From NCBI GenBank assembly GCA_017311185.1, contig JAESUZ010002614.1, positions 106,696 through 170,695 of the forward strand: a stretch of DNA of 64,000 nucleotides, read 5' to 3'. A program made the translations under genes and the position numbers. This DNA comes from Proteles cristata cristata (lineage: Eukaryota; Chordata; Mammalia; Carnivora; Hyaenidae). Below, piece by piece: positions 1 through 11,249 of this stretch (positions are counted from its first letter, which is position 1; each line of letters starts with the position of its first letter). The notes beneath the pieces are model-generated. The model was not told the origin of the DNA. It saw nothing but the letters and a program-made list of their open reading frames with translations, and made no database searches.

Positions 1-143
1 GCAGAGAGAGAGGGAGACAGGATCCAAAGCAGGATCTGTTGCTGAGAGCAGAGAGTCAAATGTGGGCCTCAAACTCACAAACCAGGAGATCGTGACCGGA
101 GCCCAAGTCGGACGCTCAACCGACTGAACCCCTCAGGCGCCCC
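1..143 (-). mobile_element. Felid CAN-SINE, cut by window edge
   Basis: Reverse-oriented tRNA-derived SINE. The GA-rich body comes first and the element ends in the reversed head CAGGCGCCCC at about 134-143. The reversed B-box region is degraded (GGGCCTCAAACTCACAAA). The tail lies outside the window. Confidence 0.9.
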
Positions 144-1130
144 AGTCAAGTAGTTCAAGGTACTTACCGCTGTGAGGGGCCCAGGGTGAAGGCTCTTCTT
201 TGTGCACCCAATCCAGAATTACACAACAGAAGTAAGTGGAATTAGCCAACAATCCCCCAATACAGGGGCATCTTGATTAATGAGAAAATAAGAGAAGCTG
301 AAGGGAACGTCTGACTAGGAAAGCGTATACTGGAAACACTTGGCCGTCACTGGGGTCAAGTCTCCACAGACCAACCACATTATTGGAGAGGGAAGGATCT
401 TAAGTATAGCTGATGGGAATGTCCCTCTGCTGTGGACTGGGTTGGCTTTGTGCCTTGACTTCCCATTCTGGGCATGGCTGCCATGACACTTGCTCCTATG
501 TCTTGCCCCAAGTCTCCTTGATGCCTTCACTTCTGCAGCATCATGGCCACCCTCAAAAGGAGGGATTCTTCCTTCCTGGTGGGACCCCTAGGAGGATCCC
601 TATGTTGCTAAAGGCAAAACTGACTTCTACGTGTGCTCTCCAAAAGATCTCTTTTTCCAGCATGCCTGCTTCCAGCCCATCATTGTATAGTCTGGTCTTA
701 TGAGTCAAGCCTGTAAGGGGAAAGGAGCGACAGACCTTCCTGGTTCCATTAAAAAACAGAGAGAGGTGGGGATGAGGATGGAAAGGAACATGACAGAAAC
801 ATGTAACGAATCCGTAGTTATCATCCAGCTTCCTGCCAGCTGCCCCAAGGAATTTTGCATTTTCTCATTCTAAAATTTTACCCTTATCCGTCACTTAATG
901 CAAAACAGGTATATCAGTTAAAGTACGTTCGAGAATTCAAAATCTGCTTCTCTACGGAGTTTGTGAGAATGCAGCCATGTTCCCGTAGGCAAAGGAATCC
1001 CCCCAGTAATCGGAGATGAAAGCTCTTCAGGCGAAGAGGTTAGTCTGGTGGCGAACAGGGTAATCCGTTATTCTAGCAAGATCATATCTGCCTGGGATCC
1101 AGTGAGGCAGACAGGACAATACAGTGAAAA
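144..1130. other. Single-copy DNA, no gene seen
   Basis: No repeat family, conserved frame or RNA gene recognised. The 96-codon frame at 413-703 has no recognisable domain and is of chance length. Confidence 0.6.
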
Positions 1131-1139
1131 GTGAGCAGA

Positions 1140-1345
1140 GCTTTTGAGGTTAAGTTTGGACCCTGGCTCTTCCTCCTTCAGGTCATGTATCATTAGGTAA
1201 ACTAGTTAAATTCTCTGAGCTTCCGTTTCCATAGCCAGTGAAAGATGGGGATAATATCTATTGTAGGGTTATTATAAGGCTTATATAATGTTGTACGGTA
1301 CTTGGGTATAGCAGGTACTCATAAATGATGCTGCTTCTGACCTGA
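1140..1345 (+). mobile_element. MIR fragment
   Basis: Follows the MIR order: TTGGACCCTGGCTCTTCC, then the CTCTGAGCTTCCGTTTCC core, GATGGGGATAATATCTA, GGGTTATTATAAGG and a 3' GCAGGTACTCATAAATG end. Mammal-wide SINE fossil. Confidence 0.8.
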
Positions 1346-1479
1346 CAGCCCTCTTCCCTTTAGAGAAAATAGCTGGCTCATATCGAGGGTCTACTTTTCG
1401 CTGTTCACTGGCCACAGGCTCTGACCACATCAGCCACGGCTACTATGTACCGAGAACATAAAATGTGTCAGTTAGGTGC

Positions 1480-1580
1480 CTCATGACTTCACTGGTGATC
1501 CTTACCATAATAGCTCTGTACAGGAAAGTCTTGTTCTCCCCATTCTACAGATGAAGTAAACAGAGGCCCAAGTTTTCATA
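1480..1580 (-). mobile_element. MIR fragment
   Basis: Contains CCCCATTCTACAGATGAAGT followed by AAACAGAGGCCCAAG, the antisense form of the MIR core (CTCAGTTTCCTCATCTG on the other strand). Confidence 0.75.
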
Positions 1581-1682
1581 GAACATCCTTCTAACACCTG
1601 AGCCACTCTTTTGCTGGTCCCCCAGCCACTTCCCAGATCACATGAGGATTACTTGAGGATTACTTGCTTATCTTGGATCTAG

Positions 1683-1812
1683 GGCTGCCGGATTTAGCAA
1701 ATGAAAATAGCGGATGCCTCATTAAACGGGAATTGCAGATAAACAACAAATAAAATTTTAGCATAGGTATGTCCCTGGCGACATTTGGGATATACTTATA
1801 CTAAAAAGGGGC
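1683..1812. mobile_element. Palindromic DNA-transposon fossil
   Basis: GGGCTGCCGGATTTAGCAAAT, then AATTGCAGATAAACAACAAA and the internal inverted words AGCATAGGTATGTCCC and GGGATATACTTATACT. I recognise this as a mammal-wide palindromic MITE-like repeat but cannot name the family with certainty. Confidence 0.55.
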
Positions 1813-2021
1813 TCAGGCATTCCTAGAAGTTGCATGTACAGCGTCCTCCTTGCTCCAGTAAGAATGACCGCATTTAGAAACACTGGGCTGTGCACTTCCA
1901 CAACCTGACAAATGGTGTCTTCCCTATGACCTGTGCTCCCGGCACATTCTCTAACTCAGAGGCATCAAGCACCCACCAGGGTGGCTCTGTAATGACCGTC
2001 AATCAGAAAAGCCAAATATCC

Positions 2022-2300
2022 TATGGCTTCACTCATATGTGGAATTTAAGAAACAAAACAGATGAACAGAGAAGGGAAGGAAAAATAAGATAAAAACAGA
2101 GAGGGAGGCAAACCATAAGAGGCTCAGAAATCCCGTGAACAAAACTGAGGGTTGCTGGAGGGGAGGTGGGTGTGGGGATGGACTAAATGGGTGATGGACA
2201 TTAAGGAGGACACATGTTGGGATGAGCCCTTGGTGTAAGTGACAAATATGTAGTATGTAAGTGACAAATCACTAAATTCTACCCCTGGAAAGAAAAATGA
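2022..2300 (+). mobile_element. LINE-1 3' end fragment
   Basis: TATGGCTTCACTCATATGTGG, AAACCATAAGAGGCTCAGAAA, GTTGCTGGAGGGGAGGTGGG and the GGATGAGCCCTTGGTGTAA end match, in order, the carnivore LINE-1 3' UTR seen elsewhere in this window (for example 59400-59650). It is an older, diverged copy. Confidence 0.8.
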
Positions 2301-2334
2301 AATGACCTTATGTGCATCTCCCCTAGAAAATGAG

Positions 2335-2610
2335 CCCCCGTGCTTTTATTTCTGCCGAGACCTGTAAATATTTTATTTGCTGCTGCTACTCCATTGAACC
2401 CCCCAATCTCACCATGGTCACATTGGCAAACATTTGAGGTGTTCAATTTTAAAACCGTGCGAACTCACTTTTAATTAGATGTTTAACTTAATCGGCTGCT
2501 AGCCAATAATTTCAAGGCATTTCTTTTCGGCTTGATGAGAATGGCAAAGGGACCATTTGTGCACAGCACAGCTCACTGGTTGCCTTTGTTTTCAGAGATG
2601 ACTGCTCCTA
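2335..2610. other. Repeat-free AT-rich block, possible conserved element
   Basis: No repeat recognised. It has homeodomain-type words (TTTTAATTAG, TAACTTAATC, CCAATAATTT) packed into about 100 bp. Function is inferred from composition only. Confidence 0.25.
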
Positions 2611-3320
2611 CTGTTCCTGTCTGACGCCAAGAGTGTTCCCTGCCTGGCAAGTTCAATCCCAGCCTCCGGCGGAAGGTGTTCTGACGATCCCCTTTCTGTA
2701 CTGAAAATGCCTGTAGAAATGCCAAAGACGGGAGAGCATCGGGCCCACCAGGCCGGGGAATTTGGGAAATCTGAGACCAAGTGTAGAAGGACTGTGCTCA
2801 AAGACTTGATGATGTTAGAACTGGGGCTGTGTTGGGGGAAGCCGCAGGCCAGGGAGAAGCGTTGGCTGCCCTCTGGCAGTGCCTGGGGAGGAGGTATGGA
2901 GGATTTTAGCCCAGCTGCTCCATCATGGGGCCCTCATGGACCCAGATGCTCCCATCTGCTTTCTTTTCTGGAGAAACAAAAAAGAGAGAGAAAGGACCTG
3001 CATCCAAACTCCCACCAAACCAAGCAGTTAGGTAGGGCAGATCCTTTGCACCCGTGAAGCTTACATCCCCAGGTCTTGGTAAATTCTCAAAACTGCAGAG
3101 ACAATCACAAAGTATTATTCATCAGGTCCCCTGTTCTCTTTACATTTTCTCCCACTTCAGGGCTGCCTTTCAGCTTTTTAGACAAGTCTCTGTAGAGATC
3201 CACCAGCCACGTATTCGTAGGTCTCGTTCAGAGCCTGTGGTGGACTTGGTCACGGCACGGGTCGGAGTTGCTGCCACCTCGATGTCCTGAGTATGGCTCC
3301 TATTTGGAGGAATGGACGAT
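2611..3320. other. Single-copy DNA, no gene seen
   Basis: No repeat or gene recognised. Overlapping short frames on both strands show no domain. Confidence 0.5.
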
Positions 3321-3321
3321 T

Positions 3322-3527
3322 TTTTAAATGTTTATTTATTTATTTTGGAGACAGACAAAGAGAGAGCATAAATGGGGGAGGGGCAGGGAGAGAGGGAGAG
3401 AGAGAATCCCACAATGTCGGTGCAGAGCCAGACGCGGGGCTCTGACTCATGAACCATAAGCTCGTGACCTGAGCTCATGAAATCGAGAGTCGGCCGCTTA
3501 ACCGACCAAGCCACCCCGCCACTCCCA
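3322..3527 (-). mobile_element. Felid CAN-SINE
   Basis: Reversed tail (AAATGTTTATTTATTTATTT), GA-rich body, then GCTTAACCGACCAAGCCACC as the reversed A-box head. Diverged, so moderately old. Confidence 0.9.
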
Positions 3528-3529
3528 AA

Positions 3530-3990
3530 TGAATGACCTCTTAAAATCTCCTTGTTTCCATCACCGGCAGCAGCAGTTGGCACTCTTGTGGCATTCATTT
3601 TTCATAGAGAAACTTGAGTTTTTGTCATTTCTGAGAGGTTCTCTGTGAACAACAGTAAATAGAGGGTAACAGACCTGTGATGTGATGCAGTACCTGGCAG
3701 CTGGCTTGGCTCACTCACTAACCAAGGGACCAGGGCGTATAGAATAACTTCTGAGTGGCTCAGATTTGTGCCTCAGCAAAATTAGAAATTCTGACCGGTT
3801 AGAGATGTCCAGACAAACCAGCTTGTGCGAAGTACGAGAAAGCCAGGGATCACATACTCGGAATTGCTTTGTGTAGTCTGCGTCCCTGATTTGGCTCGAA
3901 CTGGCCATTTACCAAGCAATGGCTTTATCACCGTCCGGTGCTATACAGTGGAAAGGCAGGTGTGGCTATGGTTGGCAATAACCCTAACCC
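3530..3990. other. Single-copy DNA, no gene seen
   Basis: Nothing recognised on either strand. Two short opposing frames overlap and show no domain. Confidence 0.5.
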
Positions 3991-4059
3991 TAGTACCATT
4001 GCCGAGCACCTGTTGTATGCCAAGTGCTGTCCGTTAGACTCTGCCTCACAGTTTGGGAG

Positions 4060-4255
4060 ACACTTCTGGGATCTGAAGCCTGACTCTGCAGCTCACCAAC
4101 TGGATTGGCAAAGTGACTCAATGTCTCTCTGACTCTGACTCCATGTCCTCCTCTATCAAGTCAGCGTCTGCCTCATAGGGCTGTTACGAGGATTGAAGGA
4201 GCTAATATCTGTCAGGTGCTTAAAATAGAGCCTGGCACCCAGTGGATGCCAGGTG
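4060..4255 (+). mobile_element. MIR fragment
   Basis: Starts in the GACTCTGCAGCTCACCAACT region, passes TGTCCTCCTCTATCAAGTCA and GGGCTGTTACGAGGATTGAA and ends at CCTGGCACCCAGTGGATGC. Sequence just upstream (3995-4055, GAGCACCTGTTGTATGCCAA) looks like an antisense MIR/L2 end. Confidence 0.75.
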
Positions 4256-4259
4256 TCTG

Positions 4260-6910
4260 GGACCAAGTATTCACAACTAGTTCAGCTCCCTAGATGGGGG
4301 CTTGGTGGGGGGATGGCCATAGAGAAGAGGCAGAGGCACCTGACAAGATGTCCCTCCTATAGATGGTTTTAGCAGCTCTGCATTACTTTCTGCCCTTTCT
4401 TCAAGCAGACAGCAGGCATACGGTTAATTAGGGGCCAAGACGCCAAGTTGGATTCAGTGGAAGTAACTGATCTTTAGTAACTATAGAGAGCTGGTGGAAG
4501 TTTACTTACTCTCGGGGGCAGTCAGTGGAACCTGGGCCAGGCCAGTCACTCAAAGGCTTACCGGTCAGGTTCCCTGGGTCTGTTTGGCCCTAGATCTTCT
4601 GAGTCCCTGAAATACCAACACTGAGGAATGGGGGCAGGGAGGGAGATACAGGCAGAGCTGGAGGGTAGCTTCTCCCTGATGGGGGGCCCTGGAAGGAAGG
4701 TGTGAAAGACACAGAGGTGGGGAGCAACATAGAGGGATCATGAGCTTTCCAGTGTAGAGCTTAGCATCCAGATTAGCCCTGTCTTGGGGTCTGAAGGTTC
4801 AGGACTGCTTTGCGGCTGGGTCAGGAAGCTGCCTCTCCAGATGTGGCCTCTCCAGGGTCCAGTGCTCACCCTCTACCCATGGGCTGGAGATGCAGGGCTC
4901 CAACACCTCAGTTCACAGGTCTCTTCTGCAACAGACCTGAAAGCAGACTGCTGATGTTTTGGGAGGGGCATCGGGGGAGCTGAATGGTAGGGGTGAAGAC
5001 GCTGTCCTTCGCTGCTGGGGGCTGGAGTGGAGGCTGCTATCAGTAGAGCTGAGGTCTGTTAAGAAGACCAGCAGGCTGGGCTTTGGCCATTTGCCAAACT
5101 ACAGGAGCCAGAGGCAGATAAAGATCCTGGGTACGAAATCAGGAATTTGAGAACAGGAGGTGAGGGCAACAGCCAAGTGGGCTGAGCGTCAAGAGAGGGT
5201 TTGCTCTTCCAGGACGGGGTGGCTCACGGATGGGTCAGCTGTGCTCTCAGCCAAGAGCCTCTGGCCGGCGAGCTCCTGAGCTCAGCCACTCTGCTCTCAT
5301 GCTGCAGTCCTCTGTCCGGGTAGCCTGAGAGAAAGAGGGGTGGTCACCTGGGCTTTGGAGCCCAACCTGTGACGACTCGAATCCTCAAGCAGGTCTGTGT
5401 CTCCAAAGTCTCTTGCATCTGAAGGAATAGGGGTCCTTCCCTGTGCTGTAGCCGTGATCACATTTGGCAGAGGAGCGGCCACTGTCAGCCATGCTCCAGA
5501 TTGGTGCCTTCAGACCCTTTCTTGTCAGTGACCTGCCGAAAGCCTCCCTGCCTCATTGGTTCCTCTTGGGTGATGGGCAAAGCACCCCCAAGCAATGCTG
5601 TGATGGGCTGGAGTCTGCAGAAAGGATAGAACTTACTGGAAGGTGGGTTCCATTGAGTACCCTCTCTGCAGAGCTCCCAGACTGATGGCAAGTGGCTGCG
5701 TGGAAGGAGAGGGAGAGGCTGCCTGAGTTTAGACGAGCGCATCAGAACATGGGGCCCAACTGCTCAGCATGGTTAGGCTTCCTACAGTGGAACACGGCCC
5801 TCATGATTTGAAAACAATAGCACTGGCCTGGGAAGAGTAGAACAGTGACACAACATGGGCATAACATGGGTATTCTGAGTTTTTCGAGTGGGAGGCAGAT
5901 TTTAACGTGTCCTTACCCTGTTCCCATCAGAGTTGACCCACGTGCTTCTGTGCCAGGATTTGGGAATTTGCTGTTCCCTGATGCACCCCATGCCCTGCAG
6001 GTCTTCAAGAGTGCCTCACATTATTAGACTCTGGCAGGGTCAAGGGTATCTGCTGGGGAGGCCCCAGGGCCGTCTGCAGCCTGAGACACTGCAGACTCTG
6101 GACACGGAAGTGTTCTCTCGGGGACACGGAGGGTGACCTCCAGGGACTGTCCTGGCATCAGGCTGTTCCTGGAAGGGAGGAGGCAACAGAGGGCTGGGAT
6201 TCCATGGGCCCCACCCCAGCTGCACCCTGAATGCCATCAGCTCAAGTGCCCGCCCTGTGCTGATGGGAACCCAGCAGATGACACACAGCTGCGAGGCATT
6301 TGTTGTGGAAACAGAGTCACAGATGGCCGCATGGTCCATCCCGCGGGGCCGCTTTCTTCACACTCTTTCCACAGGGGGGAGGGTAGAGTAGTTTGTGCTA
6401 TAAATAAGCTGTCCTGAGTACCTACTGTCCAATGTACCGACTTTATGAGTGTGAAGATATCAGCTCAGAGGAATGGCAGGGTCTCCCAGAAAAGAAAGGC
6501 TGAAACCCTTTCCCCTCCTCCCTTGGTAATGCGGAGGCACAGCTGGTACAACCACCAGCCTTACCCATTCTCGTTGGCCACATTTGGTGTTCAAATTATT
6601 AATATCATTATGAAACATCTCCCAACTCAGAGACAGATGGTAAAGTCCTACCAACTCCAGGCAGCGTTGGCGGGGATGGGGCGGATGGTTCGCAAGTTCC
6701 TGCCTTCTAGAAGTCCCCAGGGCCCTCCCGTCCTGCTGTCATGTGAGCCTGCAATACTCCTTTTTCTTCAACTTGTCCCCATATACCGGCAGTTCTGGGG
6801 CAAGTCGTTGGGCCACACCTCCAGGCAGTGCTGCAGGTGGGAAGAGAGGCTGGCATTGGGAGTCCTGAGCGGCCACCCCCATGGAAGAGAACTTGGCGGT
6901 ATCTCAAAGA
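4260..6910. other. Single-copy DNA, no gene seen
   Basis: About 2.6 kb without a recognised repeat. Its longest frame is 6445-6933 on the plus strand (162 codons). That frame has no domain I recognise and reads into the LINE-1 fossil at 6915, so I do not call it a gene. A divergent repeat could be missed by eye. Confidence 0.5.
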
Positions 6911-6914
6911 TTAT

Positions 6915-7415
6915 GTATGCACCAACCCTTTAGCCCAGCAATCTCACCTGTAAAATTCTATCCCAGGGGCGCCTGGTTGGTTCAGTTGGTTAAGCATCCA
7001 ACCTTTGCTCAGGTCACGATCTTGTGGTTCATGAGTTCGAGCCCCACATCAGGGTCTATGTGGAGCCTGCTTGGGATTCTCTCTCCCTCTAGGCACACCC
7101 CCCCGCTTGTGCTCTCTCTCTTTCTTTCTCTCTCTCAAAACAAAGAAACTTAAAAAAATAAAACTCTACCCCAAAGACATTGGCATGAATATAAAAAGAT
7201 GATATTCAGGGCTGCATGTTGAATCACTATTTAGACAGCAAAACCCTGAAAAATAATCAAATGTCTATCCATAGGGAAATGATTGAATAAACTGTGGTGT
7301 AGCCATACAGTGGGGTATTATTCAGCTGTAAAAAGTCATGACGGACAATTCCATATACTGCTATGCAGTTATCTCCAGGATCCAGTGTTAGCTTAAGTTG
7401 GAAAAAGATGTAATG
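6915..7415 (+). mobile_element. Old LINE-1 (L1ME-like) 3' fragment split by a SINE
   Basis: CCCAGCAATCTCACCTGTAA before the SINE, then GGGAAATGATTGAATAAACT and GGGGTATTATTCAGCTGTAA after it, give the L1ME ORF2 terminus and 3' UTR order. A SINE occupies 6966-7158. Confidence 0.75.
6966..7158 (+). mobile_element. Felid CAN-SINE inside L1ME
   Basis: Head GGGGCGCCTGGTTGGTTC, B-box GAGTTCGAGCCCC, CT-rich body and A tail. Flanked by an imperfect duplication: AAAATTCTATCCC at about 6952 and AAAACTCTACCCC at about 7160. Confidence 0.93.
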
Positions 7416-7422
7416 CATCTAA

Positions 7423-7670
7423 AAAGTTTTTTTTAATGTTTATTGGGGGTTTGGGTTTGTTTGTTTGTTTGTTTTTTTTTTTTTGAAAGAGAGAGAGACA
7501 GAGCATGAGCAGGGCAGGGGCAGAGAGAGAGGGAGGCATAGAATCTGAAGCAGGCTCCAGGATCCAAGCTGTCAGCACAGAGCCTGACGTGGGGCTCGAA
7601 CTCATGGATCATGAGATCATGACCTGAACCAAAGTTGGATGTTTAACCAACTGAGCCACCCCGGCACCCC
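7423..7670 (-). mobile_element. Felid CAN-SINE with expanded GTTT tail
   Basis: Reversed SINE flanked by TGTAATGCATCT (7409-7420) and TGTCATGCATTT (7671-7682). The tail has grown into a GTTT tract plus a T run at about 7456-7484. Confidence 0.93.
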
Positions 7671-7733
7671 TGTCATGCATTTATTTTTATTCTAAGAAAA
7701 GGAGGATACAAGTATTTATACATAGGTGCTTTT

Positions 7734-7923
7734 TAAAAATTTATTAATTTTTTTGAAGAGAGAGTGTGAGTGGGGGAGAGGGACAGAGGGAAAGAGAGAA
7801 TCTACCGTAGGCTCCAGGCTCAGTGTAGAACCTGATGCGGGGCTCAATCCCACAACCCCAGGATCTGACCAGAGCTGAAATCAAGAGTCAGACACTCAGC
7901 CGACTGAGCCACCCAGGAGCCCC
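7734..7923 (-). mobile_element. Felid CAN-SINE
   Basis: Reversed element with head CCGACTGAGCCACCCAGGAG. Short direct repeat AGGTGCTTTT on the left and CTGTGCTTATT on the right. Confidence 0.9.
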
Positions 7924-8154
7924 TGTGCTTATTTTTTCACGGCATGCATCATGAAATAAGTAAAAAGATCACCAATGAAGGGGAGCATGAACAGGGATGA
8001 GGAGATTTTGAATCACAGGTAGATGGACTATAAATGTTTTAAGTTTCATGACCCCTTCCATGCACAGATCGTTTTCAAGGCCCTCGGAGAATTCTTAGTC
8101 ATTTCTTATTCTTTTTCTTAAAAAGGCATAAAAATTTACATATTGTTCTTCTTT

Positions 8155-8345
8155 TAATGTTTTTATATTTGAGAGAAATCGTGTGTGCAAGCGAGGCAGG
8201 GCGGGGGGGGAGGACAGAGGATCTAAAGCACGCTCTGCTCTGAGAGCAGCAAACCTGATGCAGGGCTCAAACCCACGAACTGGGAGATCACTACCTGAGC
8301 CAAAGTCAGACGCTCAGCCAGCTGAGCCATCCAGGCACGCGTACC
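8155..8345 (-). mobile_element. Felid CAN-SINE
   Basis: Reversed element containing AAACCCACGAACTGGGAGAT and AGCTGAGCCATCCAGGCA. Flanks TATTGTTCTTCTTT (8141) and CTATTCTTCTTT (8346) form an imperfect target duplication. Confidence 0.9.
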
Positions 8346-8537
8346 CTATTCTTCTTTAAATGGTCTCAATTGTGCCTCATTTACAGGAGAAGGCCAGAAA
8401 AGTGCTTGTTGAGTGTATGTGCAGAATAGAATATGTTGATGAGAAATTAGCCCCACCATGGTTTCACATCAATCCTGGTTCTAATGGCCCACGGAAACAC
8501 AGAGCAAGCCTTCTTCCTCTTCTGTGTAACCTCTTTA

Positions 8538-8723
8538 TTTTTTTTATTTTTTGCTTGTAAGAGCTTTTTATTTTTATTTTTTTAATAGTTTATTGTCAAG
8601 TTGGTTTCCATATAACACCCAATGCTCATCCCCACAAGTGCCCCCTCCATGCCCATAACTCTCTCCCCTCCCCCCACCTCCATCAGTCCTCACCATGAGA
8701 GACTCTTGAATGCTGAGAACAAA
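8538..8723 (-). mobile_element. Severely 5'-truncated LINE-1 3' end
   Basis: T-rich tail, then the antisense LINE-1 terminus (AGTTTATTGTCAAGTTGGTT) and CTCACCATGAGAGACTCTTG. Flanked by a 16-bp duplication with one mismatch: CTGTGTAACCTCTTTA at 8522-8537 and CTGTGTAGCCTCTTTA at 8724-8739. Only about 190 bp were integrated. Confidence 0.9.
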
Positions 8724-8756
8724 CTGTGTAGCCTCTTTAAAATTTGGAGAAGCCAG

Positions 8757-8973
8757 GGACACCTAGGTGGCTCAGTCGGTTAAGCATCCAACTTCGGCTC
8801 AGGTCATGATCTCACGGTTCGTGGGTTTGAGCACCGCGTCGGGCTCTGTGCTGACAGCTAGCTCGGAGCCTGGAGCCTGCTTCAGATTCTGTGTCTCCGT
8901 CTCTCTCTGTCCCTCCCCTGCTCACACTGTCTCTCTCTCTCAGAAATAAATAAAACATTTAAAAAAATAAATA
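8757..8973 (+). mobile_element. Felid CAN-SINE
   Basis: Full-length plus copy. Flanked by AAAATTTGGAGAAGCCA (8739-8755) and AAAATTGGAGAAGCCA (8974-8989). The left duplication overlaps the right flank of the neighbouring LINE-1 insert. Confidence 0.95.
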
Positions 8974-9014
8974 AAAATTGGAGAAGCCAAGTAAAAAAGA
9001 AGCTTTGAGATACT

Positions 9015-9215
9015 GGCCCTGGTACTTTTTTCCGTGTAATCTTGGGCATGTTATTTAACCTCTCTGAGCTTCAGGTTCTCACTTACAAAATGGTGCCATC
9101 AGCAACTCCCCAAAGGGTTGTTGTAAGGATTGATGTAACGTTTGTGAAGTGCTTATTACAATGGCTGGAATGTAGTAATCGCTCAGTTAATATTCTTTCC
9201 CTTATGTCACAGTTT
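9015..9215 (+). mobile_element. MIR fragment
   Basis: TGTAATCTTGGGCATGTTAT, the TTAACCTCTCTGAGCTTCAG core, then AGGGTTGTTGTAAGGATTGA and GTAGTAATCGCTCAGTTAAT. Well-ordered sense MIR. Confidence 0.85.
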
Positions 9216-10680
9216 GTCTATAAGAATGTGTGCTGGGGCAGGGGGAGCATGGGTTAATTTTGGTGGGGGCGGGTAGGGATTTGGAAAATCTGGAACGCGG
9301 GGGGATGTGTCGGGTGGAACATGCTGGAGCCGTGTGTGGGTTCGGGGCGCTCACCAGTGGGAAGGTAGAGAGTAAAAGCTGCCAAGGGTGTGTTTGTGCG
9401 TTGAGGTTGAGTGGGAGGCTGAGGACAACCTTGGCCATGTTGTTTAAGACTGGGCTGCATTCTGTGGGCAGTAAACAAGGATTGTTTGCTTTGACTAAAT
9501 CAAGCGGCCCCTGGGGCTCCGTGTCTCTGTTCTTGTCTGTTTGTTTTCACATCACTTCAGAACGTATTTGATTTCTGTTTGATTGAGCATGAGTATGAGA
9601 TAAAATATGAGACGTGAGATACGACACGGTGACTAGTAAGTGCCCTAGATGTCGTTTGGGGGCTGGCCGCAGGTTAGGGTGGCCTCGCAAGCCGGCTCTG
9701 GAGATGTGACAGTCCACGGCAGGCCTGGGCCCAGACAAGGAGCCTCCCTGTGACATTCCTGCAGCCTGGATGAAGAGGGATGGAGCACTGTTCCAGGAAG
9801 AAGGGCCTGAGATGCTTTGGCCATGGCCTCAAGTGGACCTACACTGAGGAGGGGGGCGCACTTGCTGGGCTCCCCCTCAGCACATGACATGGCCCAGGCT
9901 CTTGTTCCACAAGAAGATGTCCTCAGGGAAGGTTTCTGCTATATGTGTGTTGGCCTTGGTTCCTAACCCCCCTGCTCACACAGAGGCTCTCAGCATCTGG
10001 ACCTTCCCAGCTTTGAACCTGGGCTTGAGCTACTCATCCTGCGCTGTCTGGGCCTGGTATTTGGTCCAGGCCTTCTAATTCCACTTCTGACTGTATTAAA
10101 GACCCTCTTCCTCACCACACCCTGGAACTGCTTGATGTCATAGTAGCAGGGGGTGGGGAGGAGGTGGAGAATGAAAGAGAAGGAAATGTAAGTGGTTTTC
10201 TCCCGCTAGGAGTTGGTGAGAGGGGATCAGCTGTGTCTGGCTTGGGCTTCGAAGACACATGGCAAGGGCCCAGACTCTGGCCCTATCTGGGCACACATAC
10301 CAGACATCTGCATTTGGCTGCTGCTTTTGCATCCTTGACCTCCCTTTCCTTTCTGTCCCCCTCCCCCATTGCAGCATCTCCTGCCTTGTCTGCATACACA
10401 GAGGGTTGAGCCCAAGCAAGAAGCCAAATAAAGTTCGTGCAGTGGCCTGGACTGAGGGCTCTTCAGGGAGAAGGGAGGGGCGCTGTTAGAATTAGTTATC
10501 ATCTTAGAGAGCCAGAAGTCTTAAGAGAGGAGGAATATTCAGCTCTCAAAAAAGAGAAGAAAGCAAAGCAAAGCAGGCGTGCCCTGACCCTATTCTCTAT
10601 TTGTGACCTTGGGCCTGCAAATTCCCTCTATTCAATTCCTCCTTAGATTGATTTCTGATTTCTGGAGAAGAATTTCCTGG
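9216..10680. other. Single-copy DNA, no gene seen
   Basis: No repeat or gene recognised. Several short overlapping frames occur on both strands around 10140-10500, which is typical of stop-poor GC-rich DNA. Confidence 0.5.
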
Positions 10681-10684
10681 GAGT

Positions 10685-10825
10685 TTAAATCTCTGGCACA
10701 TCTCATCAGAGTAGATATGAATACTCTCATTTTGCAGATGAGAAAACTGAGATTCATGCAGGTAGAGCAATGAAAGCCTCATTTCTGGTGGCAGGAGAGC
10801 CAGGACCCCAGTGCCCCCTCTGCAA
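10685..10825 (-). mobile_element. MIR fragment
   Basis: CTCATTTTGCAGATGAGAAA followed by ACTGAGATTCATGCAGG is the antisense MIR core. The fragment continues to GGAGAGCCAGGACCCCAG. Confidence 0.75.
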
Positions 10826-11153
10826 CGGACAGCACCACACAGCCCCTCAACTCCCACTGTCTCCTGGGGCACACCCCTGCTCCCCTGACCCAGAGCGACC
10901 CCCAGGCTGAAGAGGTCACATCTTCCAAAGGCTCCACTTGCCACCAGACTAACACTTTGGGAGACTCACAACTGACAATTCCCAGGCACTATGATTATGA
11001 AAAATGGCAGGGTCCCACTGGAATTTCATTGTATTAAGCCATCGAGCTGTTCTGTTTGTACAACAGAGAACTTGTCAACTGCTGAGCACTTCTGTCTCCC
11101 TTGACAAGATTCTTGACACCGCTATATATCTCATTCCTTCATCTTTTGCCCTC

Positions 11154-11157
<4 letters not shown>

Positions 11158-11246
<89 letters not shown>
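11158..11246. repeat. Compound (TC)n(TA)n microsatellite
   Basis: An uninterrupted TC tract (11158-11199) passes directly into an uninterrupted TA tract (11199-11246). Both are long and pure, so high length variability is expected. The adjacent open frames owe their length to this repeat. Confidence 0.98.
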
Positions 11247-11248
<2 letters not shown>

Positions 11249-11249
11249 C

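Noticed and set aside
3978..3992. Telomere-like TAACCCTAACCCTAG
   Set aside because: Only about two units; too short to be an interstitial telomere.
6445..6933. 162-codon open frame
   Set aside because: No domain recognised, and it reads into a LINE-1 fossil. Would need cross-species codon conservation or transcript support.
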